A stretch of 64,000 nt of DNA from positions 4,898,001-4,962,000 of the forward strand of contig NZ_CP032382.1 in the NCBI RefSeq assembly GCF_003589925.1, written 5' to 3'. The translations under genes and the position numbers were made by a program. The notes below the pieces were generated by a model that did no database searches, was not told where the DNA came from, and saw nothing but the letters and a program-made list of their open reading frames with translations. This document shows, piece by piece, positions 25,964 through 35,000 of this stretch. The stretch comes from Chryseolinea soli (GTDB lineage Bacteria; Bacteroidota; Bacteroidia; Cytophagales; Cyclobacteriaceae). Numbering within the stretch: position 1 is the first letter of the stretch; each line of letters begins with the position of its first letter.

Positions 25964-26431
25964 ATGAACGGAAAATGGAAATTATGGCCCATCCTAGGTT
26001 TGCTGGCTTGTACCGCAAACCCTAGGCCGGCGCCGGCGTCGCTGCCCATAGAAGGTACGTGGCAACTGCTCTCATCGGCCTACATCAAGAAGGATACGAC
26101 GATCCGTAACGATGCCCCGGGCACGCGCATGATCAAGATCCTCAACGGGTCGCACTTTGCGTTCCTGCTGCACGAGGTCCGCACACCGGGCGATACACTC
26201 GCGCCCCGCACGTTTTCGGCTGGGGGTGGATCGTATACGCTGGTGAATGATCACTACACCGAACACCTGGAGTATTGCAGCGCCCGCGACTATGAAGGCA
26301 AAGATTTCGAATTCACCGTGGCGCTTCATGGCGACACGCTGATCCAATCCGGCGTCGAGAAGTTGAAGGAGTACGGTATCGGCGAAGAAGACTTGCCGTT
26401 GGTGGAGAAGTATCTCCGGGTTAATCCTTAG
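25964..26431 (+). CDS. Putative lipoprotein, lipocalin-like
   Basis: 155 residues from ATG 25964 (MNGKWKLWPILGLLACTANP), giving a lipobox GLLAC. The mature part starts with IEGTWQLLSSAY, typical of lipocalin-like small Bacteroidota lipoproteins, and is beta-rich. A GTG at 25940 would spoil the signal peptide. It converges on the AI-2E transporter gene, and the two 3' ends overlap by 11 bp. Confidence 0.75.
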   Translation: MNGKWKLWPILGLLACTANPRPAPASLPIEGTWQLLSSAYIKKDTTIRNDAPGTRMIKILNGSHFAFLLHEVRTPGDTLAPRTFSAGGGSYTLVNDHYTEHLEYCSARDYEGKDFEFTVALHGDTLIQSGVEKLKEYGIGEEDLPLVEKYLRVNP

Positions 26432-27566
26432 AAGCTTTTGGAACAGAAGGTTTTGCGGCCTTCGGAGTTTTGGGTGTCTTGCCGGTGACGGCCGCGACGA
26501 TCTTACTCTCTTTGTTATCGGTGTCATCGCCCAGCAACATGCCCCAGGGCTTGAGACTTTCCACGCGATCGAAGATGACCTTGAGCACAGCAATGCCCGG
26601 GATGGCCAGGAACATACCGCTGATGCCACAGAGTGCGCCACCAATGATCACGCCGACAATGGTGACCAGCGCGTTGATGCGCACGCGGTTGCCCACGATC
26701 AACGGCATCATAAAATTATTGTCGATGAATTGAACGATGGCCAGAATAACCGCTACCCAAACCACATCGCTGAGATTCTCGGAGGTGATCAGCGTAATGA
26801 GCATACAAAACACATTGGCCACCAGCATGCCGATGTAGGGAACGAGGTTCAGCAAAGCTCCGACCAAGGCCAGGAAGATGGGATACTTGATGCCCAGGAT
26901 CAGAAAGCCGACCGAGTTCAACGCAAACACCAGGGTCATGTCCATGAGCAAGCCGAGAATGTAATGCTGACCGATGGTGCGCGATTCGTGCAGGATCTCG
27001 TTGACATTTTCTTCTTTCGTAGACTCGAACACCGACACGATGAACCGTTTGATGAGGTCCTTATAGAACAATAAAAGAAACGTATACACGGGCAAGAACA
27101 CCACATACGACAGCGCCTCGGTGATGTTCACCACCGTTTGTCCGACAATGCCCGCCCCTGAGTCTTTCATGTTCTCTGCCGTGTCTTTGAGATATTGATT
27201 TTGTTTCCCCGTGCTGATGTGGAAGGTGGTGTTGATCCAACCCTGCAGTGAGTGGATGAGTGAATTCAGCCGCGTCTTGATGGCGTCGCTGTCTTCCAGG
27301 AAGTTGGCCACCTGGGTGGAGAGCAGGTAGATGATGCCCGCAATAAGGGCCAGCGATATAAAGATGGCCAGGATGATGGCGGGGACCTTCGGAAAGCGGA
27401 TGCGCTGCAAAAAATTGGTGACCGGCAATAGCAATGTCGCCAGCAGGATGGCAAAGAACAGCGGCACCAAAATGCCCTGTCCGATGTAGAGGGCCGCACC
27501 CAGCAAGGCCAGGCTGATCAGGTTGAGGCTAAGCTTTTTGTAGAACGGTTCCGTTTGTGAAGTCAT
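26421..27566 (-). CDS. AI-2E family transporter (UPF0118)
   Basis: 381 residues with about eight membrane segments, beginning with the pair LISLALLGAALYIGQGILVP and FFAILLATLLLPVTNFL, then a soluble loop and the C-terminal helices NFMMPLIVGNRVRINALV and GISGMFLAIPGIAVLKVIFD that define the family. Some members export the autoinducer AI-2 or act as Na+/H+ antiporters; which applies here cannot be told. The tail is basic and low in complexity (KTPKTPKAAKPSVPKASKD). Confidence 0.93.
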   Translation of the reverse strand: MTSQTEPFYKKLSLNLISLALLGAALYIGQGILVPLFFAILLATLLLPVTNFLQRIRFPKVPAIILAIFISLALIAGIIYLLSTQVANFLEDSDAIKTRLNSLIHSLQGWINTTFHISTGKQNQYLKDTAENMKDSGAGIVGQTVVNITEALSYVVFLPVYTFLLLFYKDLIKRFIVSVFESTKEENVNEILHESRTIGQHYILGLLMDMTLVFALNSVGFLILGIKYPIFLALVGALLNLVPYIGMLVANVFCMLITLITSENLSDVVWVAVILAIVQFIDNNFMMPLIVGNRVRINALVTIVGVIIGGALCGISGMFLAIPGIAVLKVIFDRVESLKPWGMLLGDDTDNKESKIVAAVTGKTPKTPKAAKPSVPKASKD

Positions 27567-27737
27567 TGGGTCAAGTTAAAGAAAAGGCAGCAGTTTTTAG
27601 GAAGTCCGGTGTGTTTTTAGACTGGCGTCATTTGCCGGTCACACAAAAAATGTTTTCGTGAAGGCGGCGAGACTAACAACAGAATGAAACGAATGTTACC
27701 TTTCGCCCTTAGTGAAATTGCGTATTTGTTTATCCGT

Positions 27738-28556
27738 ATGAAATTCAACGCCCTTTGCTCCGATATCGATGGCACCTTGCTGGACAGCCACCGGGCCTTA
27801 TCGGTTCGCACGATCGCGGCCATCCACCGGCTGCCCGCTTCCGTACCCGTCATCCTGGCTTCCTCGCGCATGCCCGCCGCCATGCGTCATTTACAGGTTG
27901 AGTTGGGAAGACCTCACGAGCCCCTCATTTGTTTCAACGGCGGCTATGTGCTGTGGGAACGCAACGGAACAGAGGCTCCGGAGGTGTGGACGTCGATCTA
28001 TATTCCGCTCTCCATTTGTCAACATATCGTGACGCTGGCAAAGTCTACGCCATTGCACGTCAGCCTTTTTGAAAGCGATCATTGGTATGCCGCAGGAGAA
28101 GACTCCTGGACCTTGCGCGAAGCAGGGATCACGAAAGTGCGCCCTACCTTCAAAGCGCTGGACCGTGTTTTGAAGGATTGGGAGGAACAAAGAAAGGGTG
28201 CTCACAAGATCATGTGCATGGGGCCCGAAGCCGATATCGAGACGATGTACCACACCCTCACCGAAACTTTTCCCGACGACCTGCACGTATACCGCTCCAA
28301 GTCCACCTACCTGGAACTGGCGCCCAAATCCATCTCAAAGGCCACCGGCCTGGCACTGGTCATGCACAAGCTGAACATCGATATGCAAACCGTCATTGCC
28401 TTTGGCGATAACTACAACGACATTGAAATGCTGCAGGCGGTAGGATGGGGGGTGGCCGTCGCCAACGCACGCGACGAAGTGAAGGCCGTGGCCCGCGAGA
28501 TTGCCCCGACTCATAAAGCCGACGGCGTGGCCATCACGGTGGAAAAATATTTTTAG
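27738..28556 (+). CDS. HAD-superfamily phosphatase, Cof type
   Basis: 272 residues from ATG 27738. Motif I is DIDGTLLDS at the N-terminus, motif II is in VPVILASSR, and motif III/IV is FGDNYNDIEMLQAVG. The C2 cap of Cof/YidA-type sugar-phosphate or nucleotide phosphatases fills the middle. An in-frame ATG at 27684 gives an 18-residue extension without homology. The physiological substrate is unknown. Confidence 0.92.
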   Translation: MKFNALCSDIDGTLLDSHRALSVRTIAAIHRLPASVPVILASSRMPAAMRHLQVELGRPHEPLICFNGGYVLWERNGTEAPEVWTSIYIPLSICQHIVTLAKSTPLHVSLFESDHWYAAGEDSWTLREAGITKVRPTFKALDRVLKDWEEQRKGAHKIMCMGPEADIETMYHTLTETFPDDLHVYRSKSTYLELAPKSISKATGLALVMHKLNIDMQTVIAFGDNYNDIEMLQAVGWGVAVANARDEVKAVAREIAPTHKADGVAITVEKYF

Positions 28557-28725
28557 TACAAAAGCACTACACGGTTGGGGTGTGAATTCCTCACCGGCGC
28601 GCCATGATAAAAATGTTATACTTGGGTAAATCCGTCATTTTCACGCGCTTTCACGGGAAATAAGCCTTTCAAAAGTTGGCCTGATTTTTTGATGTTTCTG
28701 GGTCAGATACAAATTTTGATCTTTT

Positions 28726-28902
28726 ATGAAATTCAAAAAACTGAGTGCTTTTGCATTCTTTATTTTCCTGCTGGTCACCATCACCAGCTGTCAGGTCATC
28801 GGCGACATCTTTGGAGCGGGCGTGTACACGGGCATCTTCATTGTGATCGTTATCATTGTCCTCATCTTCATTCTCCTCTCCAAAGTATTCCGCAAACCTT
28901 AG
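28726..28902 (+). CDS. 58-residue membrane lipoprotein-like protein
   Basis: ATG 28726 to TAG 28902. The N-terminus MKFKKLSAFAFFIFLLVTI leads to a lipobox ITSC (Cys22), followed by QVIGDIFGAGVYTGIFIVIV and a second hydrophobic helix with a basic tail SKVFRKP. This compact pattern (CQVIGDIFKAGxxxGI) is common in Bacteroidota and is sometimes labelled phosphatidate cytidylyltransferase, which the length excludes. Role unknown, probably envelope stress or membrane. Confidence 0.75.
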   Translation: MKFKKLSAFAFFIFLLVTITSCQVIGDIFGAGVYTGIFIVIVIIVLIFILLSKVFRKP

Positions 28903-28914
28903 CCTCCGTAAACT

Positions 28915-29427
28915 TCAGGACTTTGCCGAAAGGTCCAATTCATAGCGTTGCTCGATCACGGGCTTGCCAAAGGTCGTGGAGGGGATCTCCTGGGTGAGCT
29001 TGAAGCCATAGCGATCATATAAAGCGGCGGCGGCCAGCAGGCCACGCGTTGTCATGAGATAGCATGACGTGTAGCCTTTTTCTTTTAGAAATTCCATAAA
29101 CAATTCCATGAGCAGTTTCCCAAGCCCGATGCCGCGATAGTTGGGGTGGATCACAAAATAACGCAACTGCGCCGCCGTGCCGCGGTCGACCAGCAACAGA
29201 AAACCGATGATGCGGCCTTCGTGCTCGCAGACCCAAGCGCGCTCGCGTTCGGGGTTGTAGTGTTGGTAGAATTCGTACAAGCCTTGCGCCACGTAGGTCT
29301 CGAAAAGGATGCCGAACCCGTGCTCGCGCCCATAAAAATGTCCATGCATATAAATGACATAGCCGATGTCGCCGGCCTTCAGTTCGGTGCGGATGGTGAT
29401 TTGTTCGAGTGTAACTTTTGTGGGCAT
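28915..29427 (-). CDS. GNAT-family N-acetyltransferase
   Basis: 170 residues. The acetyl-CoA loop is in YRGIGLGKLLMELFME and beta-4 is LRYFVIHPN. The sequence resembles the acetyltransferase half of MarR-GNAT fusion proteins (TIRTELKAGDIGYVIYMHG, YGREHGFG), but the helix-turn-helix half is absent. Substrate unknown. Confidence 0.9.
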   Translation of the reverse strand: MPTKVTLEQITIRTELKAGDIGYVIYMHGHFYGREHGFGILFETYVAQGLYEFYQHYNPERERAWVCEHEGRIIGFLLLVDRGTAAQLRYFVIHPNYRGIGLGKLLMELFMEFLKEKGYTSCYLMTTRGLLAAAALYDRYGFKLTQEIPSTTFGKPVIEQRYELDLSAKS

Positions 29428-29550
29428 CCTACAAGTTATAAAAACCTCTGAATCTTTCTTTTTTCGGTGTTTTTATATTTTTTCCGGGTCCTGAAAAAAA
29501 AATTGAGGAGGCCATGGGGGTATCTCGCGGGGCGGTTGTCTAAGCTGCAT

Positions 29551-30228
29551 ATGAAACAAATGAACCGTATGAAAACCCCAATCAGATCCCTTGCATTTGC
29601 CCTCCTGTCCACACTGAGCATAGCAGCTTTCGGACAGGACAACGAGACCACGACCAACCGCGATAGCGAGATCCAAACCGTATTCAAAACCAGCGGAAAA
29701 GCCTCCGGCGGCTATGGTGCCCTCACCAACAAATTCACCCAAATCGGCGGCGACTTTGCAAACCTGGCCGGTGTCTATGGCGGATGGTATGTGAACCACA
29801 AATTTCTGCTGGGTCTTAGTGCCGCTGCGGCCACCAACAACATTCCTGTACCCGACCGCTACAGTGTAGATCCCCTTCGCAACATGAGCTATGAATATGG
29901 CCAGTTTGGGTTGATTACCGAATATGTAGTAGGTTCCAATAAACCCGTGCACTTGGCTTTCAACCTCTTCTCCGGCGCAGGTTTCACCGTCCAGTACGAA
30001 CGCCACAACTGGGAACACAACGACTTTGATCACCACGACAACCACGACGAGAACTGGTTCTTTGTCGCCGAGCCCGGCGTGCAGGTGGAGGTGAATCTTT
30101 TTAAATGGATGCGCTTTAGTCCTGGCGTATCGTATCGTGCAGCTTTTGGCAGCGATGCGGTGGGGCTGAGGGACAGTGATCTTAGCAATATCTCTTATAA
30201 TGCTACGTTGAAGTTTGGAAGATTTTGA
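29551..30228 (+). CDS. Small outer-membrane beta-barrel protein with His/Asp-rich loop
   Basis: About 225 residues from ATG 29551; ATG 29569 is also possible. Signal peptide ends in AAFGQ. Alternating aromatic strands (GGYGALTNKFTQIG, FANLAGVYGGWYV, YEYGQFGLITEYV) and a terminal strand ending in Phe indicate an 8-10-stranded barrel. A loop between two late strands is extremely rich in His and Asp (HNWEHNDFDHHDNHDENW), which could bind metal ions. No partner gene adjoins it. A heptamer repeat begins 2 bp after the stop. Confidence 0.75.
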   Translation: MKQMNRMKTPIRSLAFALLSTLSIAAFGQDNETTTNRDSEIQTVFKTSGKASGGYGALTNKFTQIGGDFANLAGVYGGWYVNHKFLLGLSAAAATNNIPVPDRYSVDPLRNMSYEYGQFGLITEYVVGSNKPVHLAFNLFSGAGFTVQYERHNWEHNDFDHHDNHDENWFFVAEPGVQVEVNLFKWMRFSPGVSYRAAFGSDAVGLRDSDLSNISYNATLKFGRF

Positions 30229-30230
30229 GA

Positions 30231-30253
30231 AGTCAGTAGCCAGTAGTCAGTAG
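30231..30253 (+). repeat. Heptamer repeat directly after the stop codon
   Basis: AGTCAGTAGCCAGTAGTCAG is followed by TAG, three CAGTAGY-type heptamers reading in the sense of the outer-membrane protein gene. Third locus of the same family as 25265 and 38041. Confidence 0.75.
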
Positions 30254-30585
30254 TAGTGATCAGCCATCAGGGGATAGTATCTGTATTCTTTGATGGGGTA
30301 GTTGATGAGATCGTTTAGTGATTTTTTTATAAACCAACCCTACCGTTAGCGCAGGATGTACGTTAAAATTCTGGCAAGAGAGAAGGCTGTCTCGTGAGAG
30401 CGGCCTTTCTTTATTTATTCCAGGCTTGGGGTGCTGAGATGTCGCCTCACGTCCACGTCGGTTGCTACTCATGGGCATTCCTGACCGATTACCCTAAAAA
30501 TCAATGGTTGTGTTTCAATGCGTGGGGTGATTGTTCAGCTTTCCTCAATTTCTTTATTATCTTTCGATTCATAATTCTCCTCGAT
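30254..30585. other. Intergenic region, no gene seen
   Basis: The 357-bp gap (30229-30585) starts with the heptamer repeat, contains an imperfect terminator at about 30383-30416, and then the upstream region of the SGNH hydrolase. An open frame runs through from 30394 in frame with the hydrolase, but the signal peptide places the real start at 30586. No coding capacity supported. Confidence 0.6.
30383..30416 (+). terminator. Imperfect hairpin with T-rich tail
   Basis: AAGGCTGT (30383-30390) pairs with GCGGCCTT, using two G-U pairs, across a loop containing CTCGTGAG, then TCTTTATTTATT. Likely ends the outer-membrane protein transcript. Confidence 0.5.
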
Positions 30586-31257
30586 ATGAAGAAATTTCTC
30601 CTGCCAGCCCTGGCTGCGTTCCTCGTGCTAACTGCGTTTACCTCCATGCAAAAAAAGAAAGTCGTATTCTTTGGCGATTCGATCACCGAAGCGGGCGCCA
30701 AGCCCGGTGGGTATATAGTGAAGATCGGCGAGCGTGCTACGGCCGAGAAGCTGGCCGATCAATACGACCTGGTGGGGGCTGGCATTGGCGGCAATAAAGT
30801 ATATGATCTTTACCTGCGCATGGACGACGATGTGCTGGCAAAAAATCCGGACATCGTTTTTATCTATATCGGCGTGAACGACGTCTGGCATAAACGCTCC
30901 TATGGCACCGGCACTGACCCCGACAAGTTTGAGAAGTTCTATACGGCCATCATCAAAAAACTGCAAGCCAGGAACATCAAGATCGTGTTGGTGACACCCG
31001 CCGTGGTGGGCGAGCGCCCCGACGCCAGCAACGAACTCGATGGCGATCTGAATTTCTACAGCAACATCGTGCGCAACCTCGCCAAGAAGAACAGCCTGCC
31101 CCTGGTGGATTTGCGCCAGGCTTTTCTGGACTATAGCAAGCAAAACAATCCCGACAACAAAGACTCCGGCATACTCACCACCGACCGCGTGCACCTGAAC
31201 GAAAAGGGCAATCAGTTGGTGGCCGATGAGATGTGGAAGGTGCTGAAGACCCTCTAA
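30586..31257 (+). CDS. SGNH/GDSL-family hydrolase, secreted
   Basis: 223 residues from ATG 30586 (MKKFLLPALAAFLVLTAFTS signal). SGNH blocks are all present: block I FFGDSITEAG, block II Gly in GAGIGGNK, block III GVND, block V DRVHLNEKG with the catalytic Asp and His. Periplasmic or surface esterase, perhaps an acyl-sugar or rhamnogalacturonan acetylesterase-like enzyme; substrate unknown. The TauE-like gene starts 9 bp downstream (GTG), so co-transcription is likely. Confidence 0.92.
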   Translation: MKKFLLPALAAFLVLTAFTSMQKKKVVFFGDSITEAGAKPGGYIVKIGERATAEKLADQYDLVGAGIGGNKVYDLYLRMDDDVLAKNPDIVFIYIGVNDVWHKRSYGTGTDPDKFEKFYTAIIKKLQARNIKIVLVTPAVVGERPDASNELDGDLNFYSNIVRNLAKKNSLPLVDLRQAFLDYSKQNNPDNKDSGILTTDRVHLNEKGNQLVADEMWKVLKTL

Positions 31258-31266
31258 CCGCCCACT

Positions 31267-32022
31267 GTGATCACACTGTTCTCTTTTCAGTTTGCCTATG
31301 TGCAACTGGCGCTCGTATGCCTGGTGGCAATTTTCATCGGCATGTCTAAAACCGGTGTGCACGGCGCGGGCATGCTGGCGGTGCCGTTGCTGGCTACCAT
31401 CTTTGGCGGGCAGCATTCCAGCGGCGTGCTACTGCCCATCCTGGTCCTGGCCGATGTGATGGGCGTTTGGTACTATCACCGGCACGCGTCCTGGGAGCAC
31501 TTGAAATTGCTGTTCCCCTGGGCGGCGCTGGGCGTAGTGTTGGGCACGGTGATCGGCAGTTATATCGACGATAAAATGTTCAGGATCATCATGGCCACTG
31601 TCATTGTCGGCAGTGTGATCGTGATGCTGTGGTTGGAGCGTGGACACAAAGAAGCCGTGCCTCACAACAAAGCATTCGGCGTGACAACGGGAGTGCTGGG
31701 CGGCTTCACGTCCATGGTGGGCAACCTGGCCGGCACCGTGATGGCCGTGTACTTTTTGTCGATGCGCCTCCCGAAGAATACGTTCATTGGCACCACCGCT
31801 TGGTTCTTTATGGTGACCAATTGGTTCAAGGTACCCTTCCATGTGTTCGCCTGGCACACCATTACCTGGAACACCTTCCTGCTCGACCTGCTCACCCTGC
31901 CCTTCATCCTGCTGGGCGCGGTTGCCGGTATCTGGATCGTGAAGAAACTATCCGAAAAAGCCTACCGCTGGTTCATCATTGCTATGACGCTGGTGGCTGC
32001 CATCGTGATGATATTGCGGTAA
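31267..32022 (+). CDS. TauE/SafE-family sulfite/organosulfur exporter
   Basis: 251 residues, about eight membrane helices, GTG start. The repeat motif GMSKTGVHGAGMLAVPLL near residues 26-43 and GGFTSMVGNLAGTVMAVYF in the second half match the DUF81/TauE family of anion transporters. Position upstream of serine acetyltransferase and cysteine synthase suggests handling of sulfite or sulfonates, although 83 bp separate it from the next gene. Confidence 0.92.
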   Translation: MITLFSFQFAYVQLALVCLVAIFIGMSKTGVHGAGMLAVPLLATIFGGQHSSGVLLPILVLADVMGVWYYHRHASWEHLKLLFPWAALGVVLGTVIGSYIDDKMFRIIMATVIVGSVIVMLWLERGHKEAVPHNKAFGVTTGVLGGFTSMVGNLAGTVMAVYFLSMRLPKNTFIGTTAWFFMVTNWFKVPFHVFAWHTITWNTFLLDLLTLPFILLGAVAGIWIVKKLSEKAYRWFIIAMTLVAAIVMILR

Positions 32023-32105
32023 TGCCGGTTGCCCTTTCAATAACGAATTTCTTTTTTTTGTCACTTTAATTTGAACCTTCCCGTTAAATACTGTATTTAA
32101 CACGT

Positions 32106-32942
32106 ATGGATAAAGCTTTTATCAGCAAACTGTATATCACGCACCAGGCCTGCCCCACGTGCCCGGCGCCGGTGGAGGTATCGAAATTTTTTGAGGACCT
32201 GTTGGGTGCGCTGTTTGCCGATTTCACGCAATTGGCCCACTTGTCGGAAGATCAGTTTGAGGCATTGCTGGAAACATTACAGATCGAATTGGTGCGCATT
32301 CTGCGTCATAATCCTACGCGGGGCGTAGTGGATGCGCCGCAGTTGGCCGAGGATTTTTTTCAATCCCTTCCGGTGATCTATGACAAGCTGCAGGAAGACG
32401 TCACCGCCATGTTCGAAGGAGACCCGGCGGCCAAAAGTCGCAATGAAGTCGTGCGCAGCTACCCGGGATTTTACGCCATCGCGGCCTATCGCATGGCCCA
32501 TCATCTCCACACATTGGGTGTGCCGGGCATACCCCGCATCATCACCGAACATGCCCACGGCAAAACAGGAATAGACATTCACCCTGCCGCCAAGATCGGC
32601 GAACATTTCTGCATCGACCATGGCACCGGTGTCGTGATCGGTGAAACTTCTGTCATCGGCAACCATGTAAAGCTCTATCAAGGCGTCACGTTGGGTGCGC
32701 TCAGTGTCAACAAAGAAGATGCGGAGAAGAAACGGCACCCCACGCTGGAAGACCGGGTGGTGATTTATGCCGGGGCCACGATCCTGGGCGGCGAGACCGT
32801 CATTGGCCACGACAGTGTGGTGGGTGGAAACGTGTGGCTCACGCGCAGTGTTGCGCCGCATTCAAAAGTATATTACCAGGCAAAAATGTATAACGGCGAT
32901 ACGCACGAGATGGACCTTGTTATTTTCAAGGGCGATCAGTAA
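32106..32942 (+). CDS. cysE: Serine O-acetyltransferase (EpsC/CysE)
   Basis: 278 residues. The N-terminal helical domain includes PGFYAIAAYRMAHHL; the C-terminal left-handed beta-helix contains the active-site HGTGVVIGET and hexapeptide repeats (VIGNHVKLYQGVTLGA). Converts serine and acetyl-CoA to O-acetylserine, the substrate of the cysteine synthase encoded 20 bp downstream. The longer N-terminus (about 110 residues before PGFY) is typical of EpsC forms in Bacteroidota. Confidence 0.95.
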   Translation: MDKAFISKLYITHQACPTCPAPVEVSKFFEDLLGALFADFTQLAHLSEDQFEALLETLQIELVRILRHNPTRGVVDAPQLAEDFFQSLPVIYDKLQEDVTAMFEGDPAAKSRNEVVRSYPGFYAIAAYRMAHHLHTLGVPGIPRIITEHAHGKTGIDIHPAAKIGEHFCIDHGTGVVIGETSVIGNHVKLYQGVTLGALSVNKEDAEKKRHPTLEDRVVIYAGATILGGETVIGHDSVVGGNVWLTRSVAPHSKVYYQAKMYNGDTHEMDLVIFKGDQ

Positions 32943-32962
32943 CCCCGTATCCTTCAGCAACC

Positions 32963-33841
32963 ATGAAACTTTCAGAATTGATCGGCAACACCCCGCTGGT
33001 GGAACTTCAACGCATTCCCGTGAAGAAGGGCGTGACACTCTATGGCAAATTGGAAGGCAACAACCCCGGGGGCAGTGTGAAAGACCGCGCCGCCTATGGC
33101 ATGATCACCGCCGCTTTGCAACGCGGCGACATCAAACCCGGCGACAAACTGGTGGAAGCTACCAGCGGCAACACCGGCATCGCCCTGGCCATGATCGCCA
33201 GCATCATGGGCGTGGAGATGACGCTCATCATGCCCGACAATTCCACGCGCGAACGCGTGCTGTCCATGGAAGCGTATGGAGCAAAAGTTATTCTTACACC
33301 GTCCGCGCGCACGATCGAATACTCGCGTGAACTGGCCGAAAAAATGGCTGCGAACGAAGGCTATCGCATGCTGGACCAGTTTGCCAACGCCGACAACTAT
33401 GGCATGCACTACAAGACCACCGGCCCCGAAATATGGCGCGACACCGGAGGAAAGATCACGCACTTTGTGTCGGCCATGGGAACCACCGGCACCATCATGG
33501 GCGTGTCGCGCTATTTGAAAGAGCAAAATCCTTCCATACAAATTGTGGGGACACAACCTACAGACGGTTCATGCATCCCAGGCATACGCCGATGGTCGCC
33601 GGAATTTCTCCCGAAAATTTTTGAGCCGAAGCGAGTGGATCGCGTGCTCGACGTGAGCGAAGCCGATGCCCGGCACTTCACCCGGCGAATGGCAAAAGAA
33701 GAGGGAATACTGGCCGGCATGAGCAGCGGCGGAGCCCTGAGCGCAGCGATGAAGATAGCGTCAGAGATCGAATCCGGGGTGATTGTCTTTATTGTTTGTG
33801 ATCGCGGCGACCGTTATCTGAGCTCCGATCTGTTCGGATGA
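32963..33841 (+). CDS. cysM: Cysteine synthase (O-acetylserine sulfhydrylase B type)
   Basis: 292 residues, PLP fold type II. The Schiff-base Lys is in GGSVKDRAAYGMI, and the substrate loop is TSGNTGIALAM. The short length and the loop EGNNPGGSVKDR fit CysM rather than CysK, though the distinction is not certain. Forms cysteine from O-acetylserine and sulfide or thiosulfate. With CysE it forms a two-gene cysteine operon downstream of the TauE-like transporter. Confidence 0.94.
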   Translation: MKLSELIGNTPLVELQRIPVKKGVTLYGKLEGNNPGGSVKDRAAYGMITAALQRGDIKPGDKLVEATSGNTGIALAMIASIMGVEMTLIMPDNSTRERVLSMEAYGAKVILTPSARTIEYSRELAEKMAANEGYRMLDQFANADNYGMHYKTTGPEIWRDTGGKITHFVSAMGTTGTIMGVSRYLKEQNPSIQIVGTQPTDGSCIPGIRRWSPEFLPKIFEPKRVDRVLDVSEADARHFTRRMAKEEGILAGMSSGGALSAAMKIASEIESGVIVFIVCDRGDRYLSSDLFG

Positions 33842-33919
33842 GCGAATGTCGAATCACGGGGATTCAGGTCCCGCGTTTTATATCGTGATAGTTCTCTGCA
33901 GGGTCGTTTCTACCCAACA

Positions 33920-34921
33920 CTATTTTTGCAAGACCATGACGTCATTCATCAGGAATGGAGTTCCATCGCCGGCAATGATGTTGTAGACCTTTTGGACGCC
34001 TCCTGCATATTCTTTTTTGCTGATCACGGTGAATGGTTCGTAGTCCCCTGAAGCCTTGTTAAGACAAAGCACCGTATCGTTCTCCCTCACATCTCCCATT
34101 TTAGTAGTGCCCGTATGTGTTTGTACGGGATGGTTTGGTGTGGCTTCCAGCGTGCGGGTGGAGAGGACGATTTCGGAACCAAGCGGCGTCATGCGCTTGT
34201 CGGCGCGTTGCAATACGAGTTGGGTGATGGCGTAGTTCTTGGCCTCGTGCTCCACCAGCGTGTTCACTTTGATAACGGACGTGGCCTTGGTGAGCGGGTT
34301 CACCGTGAGCACTTCGTCGCCGCGTTTTAGCGAAGCCAGGGTTTTGCGGGTGCCGTTGGCCAGGGTCACTTGCTGATCGCCGGGAAAGCAGATGTCGTTG
34401 CCATACGTGGCCGATTCTTTCGACAGATCTTTGCCCTGGTTCTGGGCCTTATACAATTGGTAGCCCACTTCTTTCGACAACACATAGGAAAGCTTGAGCA
34501 CGAAGTTTTGTTCCAGTTTATCGATGGCGTGGATGTCTTCGAAATATTTCTCCCACACTTTGGCATCGGCGGTGAAGTTGGGGAGACAGGCTTTGTACTG
34601 CGTGCCCTTTTCGTTGGTGTAGAAGATGACGAGTCCCAATTCCTGCATGCCTTCCTTGGCCAGCAGCTTGTAGAGGTCCATACGTTTTTTCAGACCGTCG
34701 TCGCCCGTGATGAAATAGGGTTTGCGCAATTCGTAACGGTCCAGGATGTAGGTGTTCTCGAACTTTACATACGTTTCGTTGTCGAGGTCTTTGATCACAA
34801 ACGTCTTGGCCTTTTCATATTCGGCCATGGTCAAGGGCCGCGGCTTTACCACGTCCTGTGCTTTCAGACCGATGGCTAAAACAAACATGCACGCTAAGGC
34901 GATGGCAAACTTCCTATTCAT
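33920..34921 (-). CDS. Secreted protein with C-terminal Hint (hedgehog/intein) domain
   Basis: 333 residues. Signal peptide 1-22 (ends GLKAQ). Residues 23-170 form an unrecognised alpha/beta domain. From Cys178 on there is a Hint domain: block A CFPGDQQVTLANG with LASLKRGDEVL, block B TPNHP (Thr261, His264), and the terminal strand PFLMNDVMVLQK where inteins have a VHN ending. The splice-completing His-Asn is missing, so at most N-terminal thioester cleavage at the Ile177-Cys178 bond would be possible, as in hedgehog-type or BIL domains. Periplasmic and stand-alone; a possible target or crosslink partner is unknown. Confidence 0.8.
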   Translation of the reverse strand: MNRKFAIALACMFVLAIGLKAQDVVKPRPLTMAEYEKAKTFVIKDLDNETYVKFENTYILDRYELRKPYFITGDDGLKKRMDLYKLLAKEGMQELGLVIFYTNEKGTQYKACLPNFTADAKVWEKYFEDIHAIDKLEQNFVLKLSYVLSKEVGYQLYKAQNQGKDLSKESATYGNDICFPGDQQVTLANGTRKTLASLKRGDEVLTVNPLTKATSVIKVNTLVEHEAKNYAITQLVLQRADKRMTPLGSEIVLSTRTLEATPNHPVQTHTGTTKMGDVRENDTVLCLNKASGDYEPFTVISKKEYAGGVQKVYNIIAGDGTPFLMNDVMVLQK

Positions 34922-35000
34922 AGATAGTATTTAAACAGTGGATATACGGATGTAATCGAGTCAATGGTAAAATCAAAAATGAAAATACAGCGTTAGCGGA

